Below, in pieces: positions 52,623-62,647 of a stretch of DNA of 64,000 nt. The position numbers and the translations under genes are program-made. Every line of letters begins with the position of its first letter. Within the stretch, counting starts at the first letter, position 1. Source of the DNA: Buxus sempervirens (taxonomy: Eukaryota; Streptophyta; Magnoliopsida; Buxales; Buxaceae); NCBI GenBank assembly GCA_947561395.2, contig OX387182.1:48601949-48665948 (forward strand), given 5' to 3'. The notes under the pieces were generated by a model. It was not told the DNA's origin, did not search any database, and saw only the letters and a list, made by a program, of their open reading frames with translations.

Positions 52623-52664
52623 TCTCCTTTCCTCTTCTCTTTGTTTTCCCCCTTTCTTCTAACC

Positions 52665-53340
52665 TGTAAAACTCCGAATTTTCACATAATAAATAAATAA
52701 ATAATAAATAAAGGAAGTATGAGTTTAAGTCCTAGCTAAAATAAAAAGTAAAGATTTAGAGGGCAAGTAATTTAAATAAGTTGTAAGTTGAAAATAAAGA
52801 AGGAACCTTAAGGAAAAGTTGCCTAAAAGGGTAAAAGGGTATTTTGGTAATTTTCAGAAAAAGGGTAATTAATAAATAAAACATTAAATAATAACTAGGA
52901 TTAGAAAATAGAAGAAAATAATTTATTTAGACAAGTTAGGAATTAAAAGGAATTAATAAAAGCCCAAATGAGGAAAAAGGGTAATTAGGAGATTTCAAGT
53001 CTTAATTTGGAGAAAAAGTAACATAATAAGGTTTAGGTGATATTAAGGTTTAATTAATTATTATGCACGAAAATAAGTTGTAAATAGGAGTTTAGATGAT
53101 AAGAAATTTAATTAATAATGTTTTAGTAAAAAAATAGAAGGTAGAGAAAAAGTAGGAATTAATTAGAATGAGTTAGACTTTAATTAGACATTGGTTCGGT
53201 TAGCCCAAATTAAAGGAACCCGTTAGGGTTGGTTTAGGACTTCTAAAGCCAAATATAAATAGGAGATTAAGGTGAGACAAGAGACGATTTTCGTGGGTTT
53301 ATTAATGAGAGAAAAGAGGGAGAGAAAGGAAGAAGGCTGT
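52665..53340 (+). repeat. Gypsy LTR start, + orientation, truncated
   Basis: Begins TGTAAAACTCCGAATTTT, matching the start of the solo LTR at 41518, runs through AT-rich U3-like sequence to a GA-rich stretch (53310-53335), then breaks off. It abuts the - strand LTR head-to-head. Confidence 0.65.
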
Positions 53341-53401
53341 TAATGGAGTTGTCCAACCAGTCTCCATCAAATGAGATCGGGGAAAATCCGTACGATGGAT
53401 C

Positions 53402-54654
53402 TGTGCACACCTGATTTCGGTCGCACTGGGTAGAAATGGGAAATTGGAGTCGCCACCGCCTGATGGGGTGCAGGCGGACACCGGGGTGCCTAGATTTTTC
53501 TATTAAGGCTTGGTCTGCGGCTTGAGATTCTAAGCAAGTTCTCTGTTACGGATCGGGGAAGTCCGTAAACACCCTGGTCCGCCCCGTCGAGTGACGGGTC
53601 CCATAGGATTCCCTGGTTTGAGTCAACTTAGTCTGTTTATTCACCCGATTCCTAATCCAGCATTCAAATTTGGTTAAGTCTGGCGGGACCGCCAAAGCGG
53701 TGTGGGTCCCTTCACTTGATTTTATCTTTTTTAGCTTAAAGTGAGATGAGTCTGCGTGGGCGAGCCCTGTTGGAAGGCCCGCGGATTCCTTGGGGGCTTG
53801 GTTAAGCCCACATACCCCCTAGTGGGCCTCAGTCTAGCCTGAGAGGCCCTTCGGGCTTTGGTTCAATGAATCCATTTTATTTAAATTTCAAGTTTGAAGA
53901 TTAAATTTGATTTCCATGCAAAAGTGAGCCTGGATTGACTTGCGGGCCCTTGGGTGGGCCACACCATTGGTTGCCAAGTGATTTTGGGGATTATTTTAAA
54001 TAGCTGGACCAAACTGGGCCAGGCTTTGGGCTTGGGGCCCTTTACCTGGGCTTGGGCTTGAAAGCCCAAGGCTTCCTGAGTTAAGGTTTAGAAACCCTAA
54101 GTTAGCTTGGTTCAATGGGCTTTAGTGGGCCCGAGAGGCCCTACCCGTGGTCTCGGCCAAACCATGCCTAAATCTAAGCATCCTGCTTCCAAAATGGGCT
54201 TTGGTGGGCCTCAATGAGTTTGGCCCACTCCATTGACTTGGTTTATTTTTATTTAGCAAAATATGTTTGTTGGGCTTGGTGGGCCCCGTTGGAAGGCCCA
54301 TTGGCAATCAAATTGGACTGAGTGTCCAAGGCCCATCTTGGGTTCCCGGGTGACCCGGAAACCCTACTGGTTCATCCGGATTGATCAAACAAATCACAAA
54401 AATAGCAAAAGATCTCAAAATAGCAAAATTGGCATTTCAGCCATGTAGCCGACCTTAGTTGTCGGCTACACACATAGCTATGGGTATCCAACCATGATCG
54501 TCAGATATAAAGGAAACCATGTTGATCCGACCTGAGTTGTCATATCAGCTAAAAGATGCCATTTTTTGGGTCTTTGCAATGGGCTTGGGTTTATGGGCTT
54601 CTTGGGGTGTTCCAGTGATTGTGTGGGCCCCTGTGTGGACCCACAGTGGTGCAA
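53402..54654 (-). repeat. Inverted, diverged copy of the Tat/Ogre-like LTR (partial)
   Basis: The reverse complement matches 56690-57968: shared landmarks are GTGTCCGCCTGCACCCC with GTGGCGACTCC, GGACGGGTCCC-type phrases, TTCCGGGTGACCCGG (54345) against the same at 57010, and CCCACACAATCACTGG. It starts TGTGCACACCTGATTTCGG. Only the last 1.25 kb of the LTR is present. Confidence 0.75.
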
Positions 54655-54736
54655 ACAAGACTAAACTAAAAGTGAACTACATAAAAAAACACCCGAAAGT
54701 TAACAACCACTTTAGGCATGGGATCTATAAAAGTGC

Positions 54737-55099
54737 AAGCATGCATGTGGTGTGTGCACTAGGCAAGGTGGCATAGACTTCACATGACCCAAAACAGTAG
54801 TTAAATTGACACAAGACCTAGCAAAAAATCTCACCTAAACAGCAAATAAGATGATACTCATGCCATCCTAAGGTAGTAGCACAACAAGCATGCATGTGGT
54901 GTGTGCACTAGGTAAGGTGGCATAGACTTCACATGACCCAAAACAGTAGTTAAATTGACACAAAACCCTAGTAAAAAAGCTCACCTAAACAGCAAATAAG
55001 ATGATACTCATGCCATCCTAAGGTAGTAGCACAACAAGCATGCATGTGGTGTGTGCACTAGGTAAGGTGGCATAGACTTCACATGACCCAAAACAGTAG
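54737..55099 (+). repeat. 150-bp tandem repeat, about 2.4 copies
   Basis: AAGCATGCATGTGGTGTGTG recurs at 54737, 54886 and 55036 (149 and 150 bp apart). The last unit is cut exactly where the LTR begins at 55100, with CAAAACAGTAG to its left. Confidence 0.92.
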
Positions 55100-55704
55100 T
55101 GTAAGCACCCAAATTTTGATCAAACCAAAAAGAAAAAAGAAGAAGAAAACAAAGAGTGTGTGCTAAAAGACAGCAGAAAATTCAAACCCTGAGGGGTCAA
55201 AAATTGACTTTTTGATCAAAGAGAAAATTGGTCACCTTGCCCTATCTCAATGGATAGAGAATCTCGACGTGGTTCCAACGCAACTGAGTTTGCTGGAATC
55301 GGAGTCCGGATGAAGGTTCTGTGGGCCGGTCAAACTTGAGGGAGAACCGAAAGTTGACTTTTCCTCGAACCCCGTGCCAAGTGCTTAGCCCTATGTCATT
55401 GGATAGAGGGCTCCGATACGAGTTCAACGCAATTGAGTTTGCTCAAATCGGGGTTCAGATGAAAGAGATATGGGCTGTCAAAGTTTCTGAGCAGCAAAGC
55501 CGGAAGCTGCACACGTGGCGCAGAAACTGCACACGTGGCAGCCAACGCAGCAAAATATCTCAGGGACTAAATCTTAAATATCCAAAATTTGATAAAAATC
55601 TCAGGGACTAAACTGAAATTCGCAGGGACCAATCTGTAATTGTTCAAAAGTGTCGAATCGATCGAATCGGTCAAGTCGAAGGGCAAATCCGTAATTTTCC
55701 AAGT

Positions 55705-55951
55705 TGTATCCGGTCATATATGCCGAATACACTAGCTCCCCTTCATGACCGGACTTGAAGGCCGGATACAAGAAGATTTTCGCACGAGATTCGCGCCGAT
55801 CGTCCGACAAATTCGCGGCGGCATTTAAATTCGAAATGATTATGTTTTGTATCCGGCATTGAATGCCGGATACAAAGGAGCCTTATGTATCCGGCCATGA
55901 AGGCCGGATAAGGAGAAGCCTCAGTGTATCCGGCCTGAGTTGCCGGATACA
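55705..55951 (+). repeat. Hairpin cluster 1 in the Tat-like LTR
   Basis: Five foldbacks built on GTATCCGGC ... GCCGGATAC, at 55705-55732, 55748-55770, 55848-55874, 55888-55910 and 55925-55951. The third is a 13-bp perfect stem with a single-base centre. Confidence 0.9.
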
Positions 55952-56781
55952 TTAAGTTGTCTATAAATAGCAATCAGCAGCTCATTTCCGGGGGTTGGCT
56001 TTATTTTTGCTGTTTCCACCTCTTCTCCTCCACCCTTCCTGGTACGAAACCAACCACTCTCACCACTCTTTGCTCCCTAAGCCCTCCAAGCACCACCTAG
56101 CACCCATCTAACCCCTTCCTAGTCTCTTCTTCCTCACTTGAACTTGGAAAGAGAACCAAGGTTGGTGTTTTGGTGTCCAAGAGGAGGAGCTCCAGCTGCT
56201 TCCACCACTTGAAGGAGGCTCAACACATCTCCCATAAGGGTTTAGACCCCAAGGTAAACCCTTCCCATGTATTATGTTCAACATATATTGAAATGAGCAT
56301 CTTTTGAGCGTGATGTAATATTTTCTGTCTAAGCATGTTTTCCATAGCTTGTCTTTGTTATTTTGTTTGCATGAGGGAGCATGTTCCTCCATTTTGATTA
56401 TCCATCTAATGTACCCCATTTTAACCCCCCTTCTCATCCTTTCTTTGCTGTTTTTTGTTGGTTATTTAGTATGCTCACGATCTTGGTTCACTACCATGAA
56501 ACATGCTTAGATAGTATGATAGGTTCTCACATGCTTGAAGGGCCATGAGCCCTTCTCCTGTTTTTTTATTAGCTTGCTGACTTGATGGTTTCAACATGCA
56601 TGCTCCCCTACCCCATGGTGCATTGCTGTAAAAACCCCAAAGGAGATCGAGAGATGAGGTGATTCCTCATCTCCAGAACCAATGTGGGCTCACACAGGAG
56701 CCCACACAATCACTGGGACACCTTAGAAGACCCAAAAACCCAACCCTAGTGTAAAAAATCCGAAAAAAGGCTTCTGTGTGC

Positions 56782-56925
56782 TGATCCGGCAACTCAGGCC
56801 GGATCAACATAAGCCCATGTGTAGCCGGCAACAGATGCCGGATACACTGAGATTCATGTGTAGCCGGCTAAAGATGCCGGATACACAGAGACCTGTGTGT
56901 AGCCGGCATCTCAGGCCGGCTACAC
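56782..56925 (+). repeat. Hairpin cluster 2 in the Tat-like LTR
   Basis: Four foldbacks at 56782-56806, 56819-56846, 56858-56886 and 56897-56925, on (G)TAGCCGGC or TGATCCGGC stems of 9-11 bp with 7-base loops such as AACTCAG and ATCTCAG. Confidence 0.9.
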
Positions 56926-57973
56926 TGCCAGACTGCATTGTCGCCATTTTGATGATCTTGTGTGATTTCTTTGGTTTATTTGATCAAACCGGATGAACAG
57001 GAAGGGTTTCCGGGTCACCCGGAAACCCAAGATGGGTCATGGACCGACTCGGTCCAAACTGATTTCCGGTGGGCCTTCCAACGGGGCCCACCAAGCCCGA
57101 CCAACTTAGTTGTACTTAAATAAGACAATTAAAAAGAATTGAGTGGGCCAGACCCTGTGAGGCCTATCAAAGCCCAACTGGGGCAACATGAATGCTTAGA
57201 TCTAGGCTTGGTTTGGCCGAGACCATGGGCAGGGCCTGTCGGGCCCACTAAGCCCATTGAACCAACCAAGGTTAGGGTTTCCAAAACCCTAATTTAGGAA
57301 GTCTTGGGCTTTCAAGCCCAAGCCCAGGTAAAGGGCCCCAAGCCCGAGGCCTGGCCCGCTTTGGTATAATTAAATCAAGATAATCAAAATCACTTGGAAA
57401 CCAACTGTGGGGCCCACTCAAGGGCCCACGAAGCAACCCGGCCCACCTTTGCACGAAATCCACTTAAATAAACAAACTTAAACTTTAATGTAAAATCAAT
57501 TCACTTGAACCAAAAGCCCAAAGGGCCTCTCGGGCTAGACTGAGGCCCACCAAGGGACACGTGGGCTCAACCAAGCCCACCAAGGGATCCGTGGGCCTTC
57601 CAACGGGGCCCACCCAATCAGACTCACTTCATTCAATAATAAGAAGATAAAATCAAGTAAAGGGACCCACGCCACTTTGGCGGTCCCTCCAGACTTAGAC
57701 CAAAATTGAATGCTGGATTAGGAATCGGGTGAGTGAGAGACCAACTGAATTGACTCAAAACCAGGGAAACCTATGGGACCCGTCATCCGACGGGGTGGAC
57801 TAGGGTGTCTACGGACTTCCCTAGACCGCAACCGAGAACCAACTTAGAATCTCAAGCCGCAGACCCAAAGCCCAAAATAGACAAGATTAGGCACCCAGGT
57901 GTCCGCCTGCACCCCATCAGGCGGGTGGCGACTCCGAATCACCCCGTGCCGCGTTTCCCACGTGCGCATAGCC

Positions 57974-57993
57974 TGGCGACTCCACTGGGGACC
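57974..57993 (+). other. Primer-binding site, tRNA-Arg type
   Basis: TGGCGACTCCACTGGGGACC, five bases after the LTR end. This is the site I know from Ogre/Tat-lineage Gypsy elements. Confidence 0.85.
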
Positions 57994-60961
57994 GATGCTC
58001 AGCCCAGTAGGACCCTGGTTAGATGAGTCAGCATAAGAGAGATTTAGTTGATATTTAGGGTTTCTTACTACCTCGTTTAGTAAGATGCAGAATGCGCGTA
58101 ATTACACGTTCTGGGGAGTCCTGTCAAAGGGACGCGATAATTGCCTAAGGCAAGTGGGATTTAAGCGGTCCCTTGTGACCCCCCACTTACCTGGGGACTC
58201 TCCCGGAACCTCGTATTGCGTGCTAATTCTGCACCTTACGACACGAGACAGTAACAATCCCTTTACCAACGAAATCTAGACAAACTCACCCGTGTAGACA
58301 CAGCACGCAGCCCAACTGCACACACGGGCACACCACCACACCGTGGATGGATTTTTATTTTTTCGTTCTTGTGTGATAAACTGCGTGGGGTGACACGCAC
58401 GAGGGAGGCTGCGTGGATGATCCGACCTTGAATTGATGAGAGCGGATATTGCAACTTCTTTACCAAAACCTAGACCTCTCTAGCAACCTACCCTTCTGAT
58501 TCCTATGAACTGATCTTTGGGATGGTATTAGCACCTACGCTCCCGTGGCTTGCCGGGGAAAGCAGGGTAAACCCATCCCCCCAGCTTTCTGGAGTCCATT
58601 AGCACCACTGGTTTCTTGCCGTGGCACGCGAGGATCCAGTACTGGTCCAGACCCTTGTAGGCTTATGTCTCGGGCTGGGTATCCTCCCCCACCTAACGTT
58701 TCTGAATGAACCTTACGTTGAGCATGAAAGGGTGAGTAGGATATGAATGATGAATACAAGAGGAGTAAAATCAACTTAAAATCCAAGAGTCCACCAGGGG
58801 CAGCAACCCCCGCTTTTTGCATCCGACTGATTAAACACTAGATCATGGGCTACCTCAGCCCTAATTTAGGAAACCTACCAAACTTTGATCAGGGGAACCA
58901 CCCCAGATCCATGCATTGAGTCATGTGTGCCGTGGGCCTTGACCCATTGAGTCCGCGGGAAGCACCCTGAGTCCAGATCAGTCTTTTTTAGCAGACGAAA
59001 GCCGGCCAGATCAGAAAAAGCAGACGAAAGCAGGCCAGATCAGAACAGGGGCAGTGAAACCCTAGATCTAGGACTTTTCGGCCTACCTTTTTAAAATCAA
59101 TTGTACCCTGTCCTAGGGTTCCCAACAACCCTGGGATCGAACACTTTTCTAGCTTTTTAGGCTTTAAGTGATTTCGCCCTAGCTGGCAAGTTGTAAACAG
59201 TTCTTCAATTAGATAGCAGAGATCCTTCAGAACCGATGAAAAGACTAATTTGGACTTGGATGTGCTTCCTTACACAAGTACGTCTAGGAGTCGTGCCTTC
59301 GCTGGCACCAACCCTTCTAGGACTGCACACACATTTTAATTTTGTTTGTGCATTTCCGTTTAATACTATGGTGAGCCGCGCTACACTTGCCCTTACCATC
59401 CTGCACATGCATAAATCTTTTGCACATTAGGGTGCACCCATTTCAAAATCAAAACCACACCAACACTTCTGGTCAAAGTTGCTTTCAAAAATGCACAAAG
59501 AAGAATTTTCAAGCTCAAATCGCCTCCGGGCATACATTAAACCGCCTCCGGGCGTACATCAAGCCGCCTTCCGAGGTGCAAATTGCTTTTCAAAAAAAAA
59601 AACACAGCTTTAAGTGGCCTCCGGGCCTACATCAAAATCGTCTTTCATGACGTACATTTGTAAAGATCTCCCGTGACTCAAGATAAACCATTTTCCATGG
59701 TTATATCGGGCCATCACCCTGGAGAAACATCGAATTGCCTTTTTTGGCATACATTCCTTTTCAACCGGAGCAATGCCATCCATGGCATGACATAGGGAAC
59801 AAATTCCAATGGCCTCCCATTTTTGCTTCTTCGTAGCAATAATTTCAAATTTTGCCAGTCTCAGCACGATTTCGGGTTTCGCCGTCAAAACGGTAAAACC
59901 TCAGAAAAGATTTCCGAAGAGTGTTTTAAGCCAATCTTTCAGAATCCTAAAATTCCTAAGAAGAATCATTGTGCCATGAACGGCACATTCATAAAATTTT
60001 CAAAGAAAATATCCATGTGCCGTCTACAGCACCGAACTAATAAGAGGTCTTCAAAAAATCACTTTGCCATTTGCGGCACCAAAACCAAGATTTCAAAAGT
60101 CACTGTTAAAAATTTCCAAGCACATTTTCAGCTACCCTTCTTGTATATGGGATAGCACAGCTCAGGCTACCCTTCTCATATGCAAGATAGCACAGCTCTT
60201 ATACCTTTCAGCTACCCTTCTTGTACATGAGATAGCACAGCTCAGGCTACCCTTCTCATATGCAAGATAGCACAGCACTCTCACCCTTGGGCTACCCTTC
60301 TCGCGTTTGAGATAGCACAGCTTCGGCTACCCTTCTCATACTCGGGATAGCACAGCTTTCAAGACGACCACCCTTGGGCTACCCTTCTCGTGTTCGGATA
60401 GCACAGCTTCGGCTACCCTTCCCCTACACGAGATAGCACAGCTTTCAAGAAGGCCCTAATCACGGCACCACCCTTGGGCTACCCTTCTCGTGTTCGGGAT
60501 AGCACAGCCTCGGCTACCCTTCCCCTACACAGGATAGCACAGCTTTCAAGACGACCACCCTTGGGCTACCCTTGCCAATCCCCGGCATAGCACAGCTTTC
60601 AAGAAGGCCCTAATCACGGCATTCACCCTTGGGCTACCCTTCCCACATACGGGATAGCACAGCTTTCAAGATGTTTCTTTTTCATGTATAGCCATATACG
60701 GCGTCTACCCTTGGGCTACCCTTGCCAGTCCTTGGCATAGCACAGCTTTCAAGATGTTTCCTTTTCATGCATAGCCACATACGGCGTTTGTCACACACGG
60801 TCGCAGTGTTGTCTGCAGTGCGAAGATTCCTTGTCACCACTCACAGCACCAGCACAAAGCAGAGTTTACCTTTTTAAAAAGCACCACTTTTCTGCCACAC
60901 ACGGCACTCAAAACCACGGCTGCCCTCGCACAGGAGCAGACCATTTTCGGAAGAAACTAAC
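57994..60961 (+). other. Long untranslated leader of the Tat-like element
   Basis: About 3 kb between primer-binding site and gag, as expected for Ogre/Tat elements. The ORFs in it are short and match nothing. 59510-59680 has CCGCCTCCGGGC(G/A)TACATC-type repeats, and 60131-60750 holds a short tandem array. Confidence 0.7.
60131..60750 (+). repeat. Tandem array of GGCTACCCTT...GGGATAGCACAG units
   Basis: About 13 occurrences of GCTACCCTT, each followed 12-15 bases later by (G)GATAGCACAGC or GGCATAGCACAGC. Spacings range from about 35 to 80 bp because some units carry AAGACGACCACCC or AAGAAGGCCCTAATCACGGC. Confidence 0.9.
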
Positions 60962-62647
60962 ATGTTGCTTGTTTGTCCTTCCTTTTGTTTTTATTTTTGT
61001 AACCCCAAGGTTGAAAGCGGTGCAACCATTGTCAATCGGAGCCCGTATCTGCTGAGATCCCGTGCAAGGATGAACCCAGAAGAGCCACCTGTACCTCAGC
61101 CACCAGTACCACAACCTCCAGCACCGCAACAACCTCTGCCTCAGCGCCAGATTGAGGATGAGCCTGTGATTATCCACCTAACGCAGCAGATGGGGCAAAT
61201 CACCCAACTACTCCAGAGTTTGGTCAGGCAAATGCCGCAACCAGTTATCCCGCAACCTCAAGGAGAACCACAAGCATTGCCGCAGGCACCGCCAGGGCCA
61301 CCACATGCCCCGTCGGTACCTGTCCATCCCATGCCTCCACAGGCTTTCCCTCCACAAGTTCTGCCTCCGGCAGTGCCACAAGGCCAACAGCTGCATCAGC
61401 CACCTCCTGAAGAAGCATTACATCTCCCACACATCCCGGAGATAAACCAGGAAGAAGAGGAGGAATGGCATAGACAAAGGGTAGAGGAAAGGGGCATCTC
61501 GCCTGAACTTAGTGCCACGATCAAAGACCTCAGGGCAGAATGGCAAGAGATGAAAAGAGGGGCAGTGCCAGGTAGGATGACAGTTGACAATTTCTGTTTC
61601 TTCCCTGACATGCGACTCCCGGCAAAGTTTAGGTGTCCTGACTTTGAAAAATTCGACGGGACTGGCTGCCCCACTGCACATCTGAGATCATACTGTGAAG
61701 CCATGATGGGGTACAACAGGGATGAGCAATTGATGATACAGCTATTCCAAAGATCCTTGACCGGGCAAGCACATCGTTGGTTTTCCGCCCTGAGCCCTAC
61801 ACAGATCCGAACTTGGTCAGACCTGGCACACCTCTTCACTGAGCAGTTCAGGTTTAACTCTGAGGTTGTACCAACAAGGATGGAACTAATGAGGATGAGC
61901 AAGAAAGAATGCGAGATAATCCGGGATTATGCTCGAAGATGGCGCAAACATGCAATGATGGTGCGCCCACCACTGATAGAGGAAGAGATGGCCAGCCTAT
62001 TCATCTCAACCCTGGGGCAACCATACTACTCTCACATGATTGGCCAACAAGCTACAAGCTTTAGTGCTTTGGTCCAGATAGCCGACAGGGTTGAGGGCGG
62101 CATCAAAGCAGGATTGATAGAGGCAGGTTCACCTGGGGCAATGTCAAGAAGGCCAGTGAATGGAGGCAAGAAACCTGAAGGCCAGAGAGACATGGCAAGC
62201 GTTGACTCCGCACATGGGCAACAACCACTCCACCTGCAAGGAGGGTCACATCCACATGGCACAGGGCCTACAGGGTCTGCACCGCCACAGGGTGCACGAA
62301 GGGAAGATCAGAGACAGAGGGTATTTACACCTCTTCCCTATACGCTAGCAGAGCTCCTTCCTACAATGCTGAAGGGAGGCTATTTAAGGTTGATAACTCC
62401 CAACCCAAATGCAGCTTTGGGGAGGAACTATGACCCCAAGGCAATCTGTGAGTATCACATGGGGTCACCGGGGCATGCCACTAATAAGTGTTGGGCCCTC
62501 CGGCATGCAATCCAAGATCTGATTGACGCCAAAAGAATCACAGTGGACCCTCCTGCTCCTGCCAAAACACCACCAGCTGCTGTATATGTGAACCCTCTCC
62601 CGGATCACAGCAAGGGGGCATCCTCCAGTGGCACAGCTGAGAAGTGA
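60962..62647 (+). CDS. Gag of a Tat/Ogre-like Gypsy element (561 aa)
   Basis: Open for 1686 nt. The N-terminal 205 residues are Pro/Gln-rich. A Retrotrans_gag (PF03732-type) capsid core lies at about 225-370 (PAKFRCPDFEKFDGTGCPTA, RWFSALSPTQIRTWSDLAHL, MELMRMSKKECEIIRDYARR). Near residue 496 comes the C-x2-H-x5-H-x4-C motif CEYHMGSPGHATNKC followed by ALRHAIQDLIDAK, typical of Ogre/Tat gag. It ends in NPLPDHSKG... and TGA before any protease. Another in-frame ATG lies at 61070 (MNPEEPPVP) and may be the true start, since the residues before it look untranslated. It would package element RNA. Confidence 0.88.
   Translation: MLLVCPSFCFYFCNPKVESGATIVNRSPYLLRSRARMNPEEPPVPQPPVPQPPAPQQPLPQRQIEDEPVIIHLTQQMGQITQLLQSLVRQMPQPVIPQPQGEPQALPQAPPGPPHAPSVPVHPMPPQAFPPQVLPPAVPQGQQLHQPPPEEALHLPHIPEINQEEEEEWHRQRVEERGISPELSATIKDLRAEWQEMKRGAVPGRMTVDNFCFFPDMRLPAKFRCPDFEKFDGTGCPTAHLRSYCEAMMGYNRDEQLMIQLFQRSLTGQAHRWFSALSPTQIRTWSDLAHLFTEQFRFNSEVVPTRMELMRMSKKECEIIRDYARRWRKHAMMVRPPLIEEEMASLFISTLGQPYYSHMIGQQATSFSALVQIADRVEGGIKAGLIEAGSPGAMSRRPVNGGKKPEGQRDMASVDSAHGQQPLHLQGGSHPHGTGPTGSAPPQGARREDQRQRVFTPLPYTLAELLPTMLKGGYLRLITPNPNAALGRNYDPKAICEYHMGSPGHATNKCWALRHAIQDLIDAKRITVDPPAPAKTPPAAVYVNPLPDHSKGASSSGTAEK

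Larger units (their letters stand above)
49601..52664 (-). repeat. Gypsy LTR, - orientation, truncated
   Basis: Starts on the + strand as TGTAGCACCCC, the reverse of the solo LTR end at 45059, and carries the same GTGAGACAATTGTCTCAGTAAGTAGC block (near 50115-50145, in pieces). At its far side it stops at a CT-rich block equivalent to solo LTR position about 41782, so its first 264 bp or so are missing. ATGAT lies just left, with no partner on the right. Confidence 0.8.
55100..57968 (+). repeat. 5' LTR of a Tat/Ogre-like Gypsy element, 2.87 kb
   Basis: Begins TGTAAGCACCC and ends CACGTGCGCA, five bases before a tRNA-Arg type primer-binding site. It contains the two hairpin clusters (55705-55951 and 56782-56925). 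A downstream part resembles the inverted copy at 53402-54654. The 3' LTR would lie outside the window. Confidence 0.82.
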
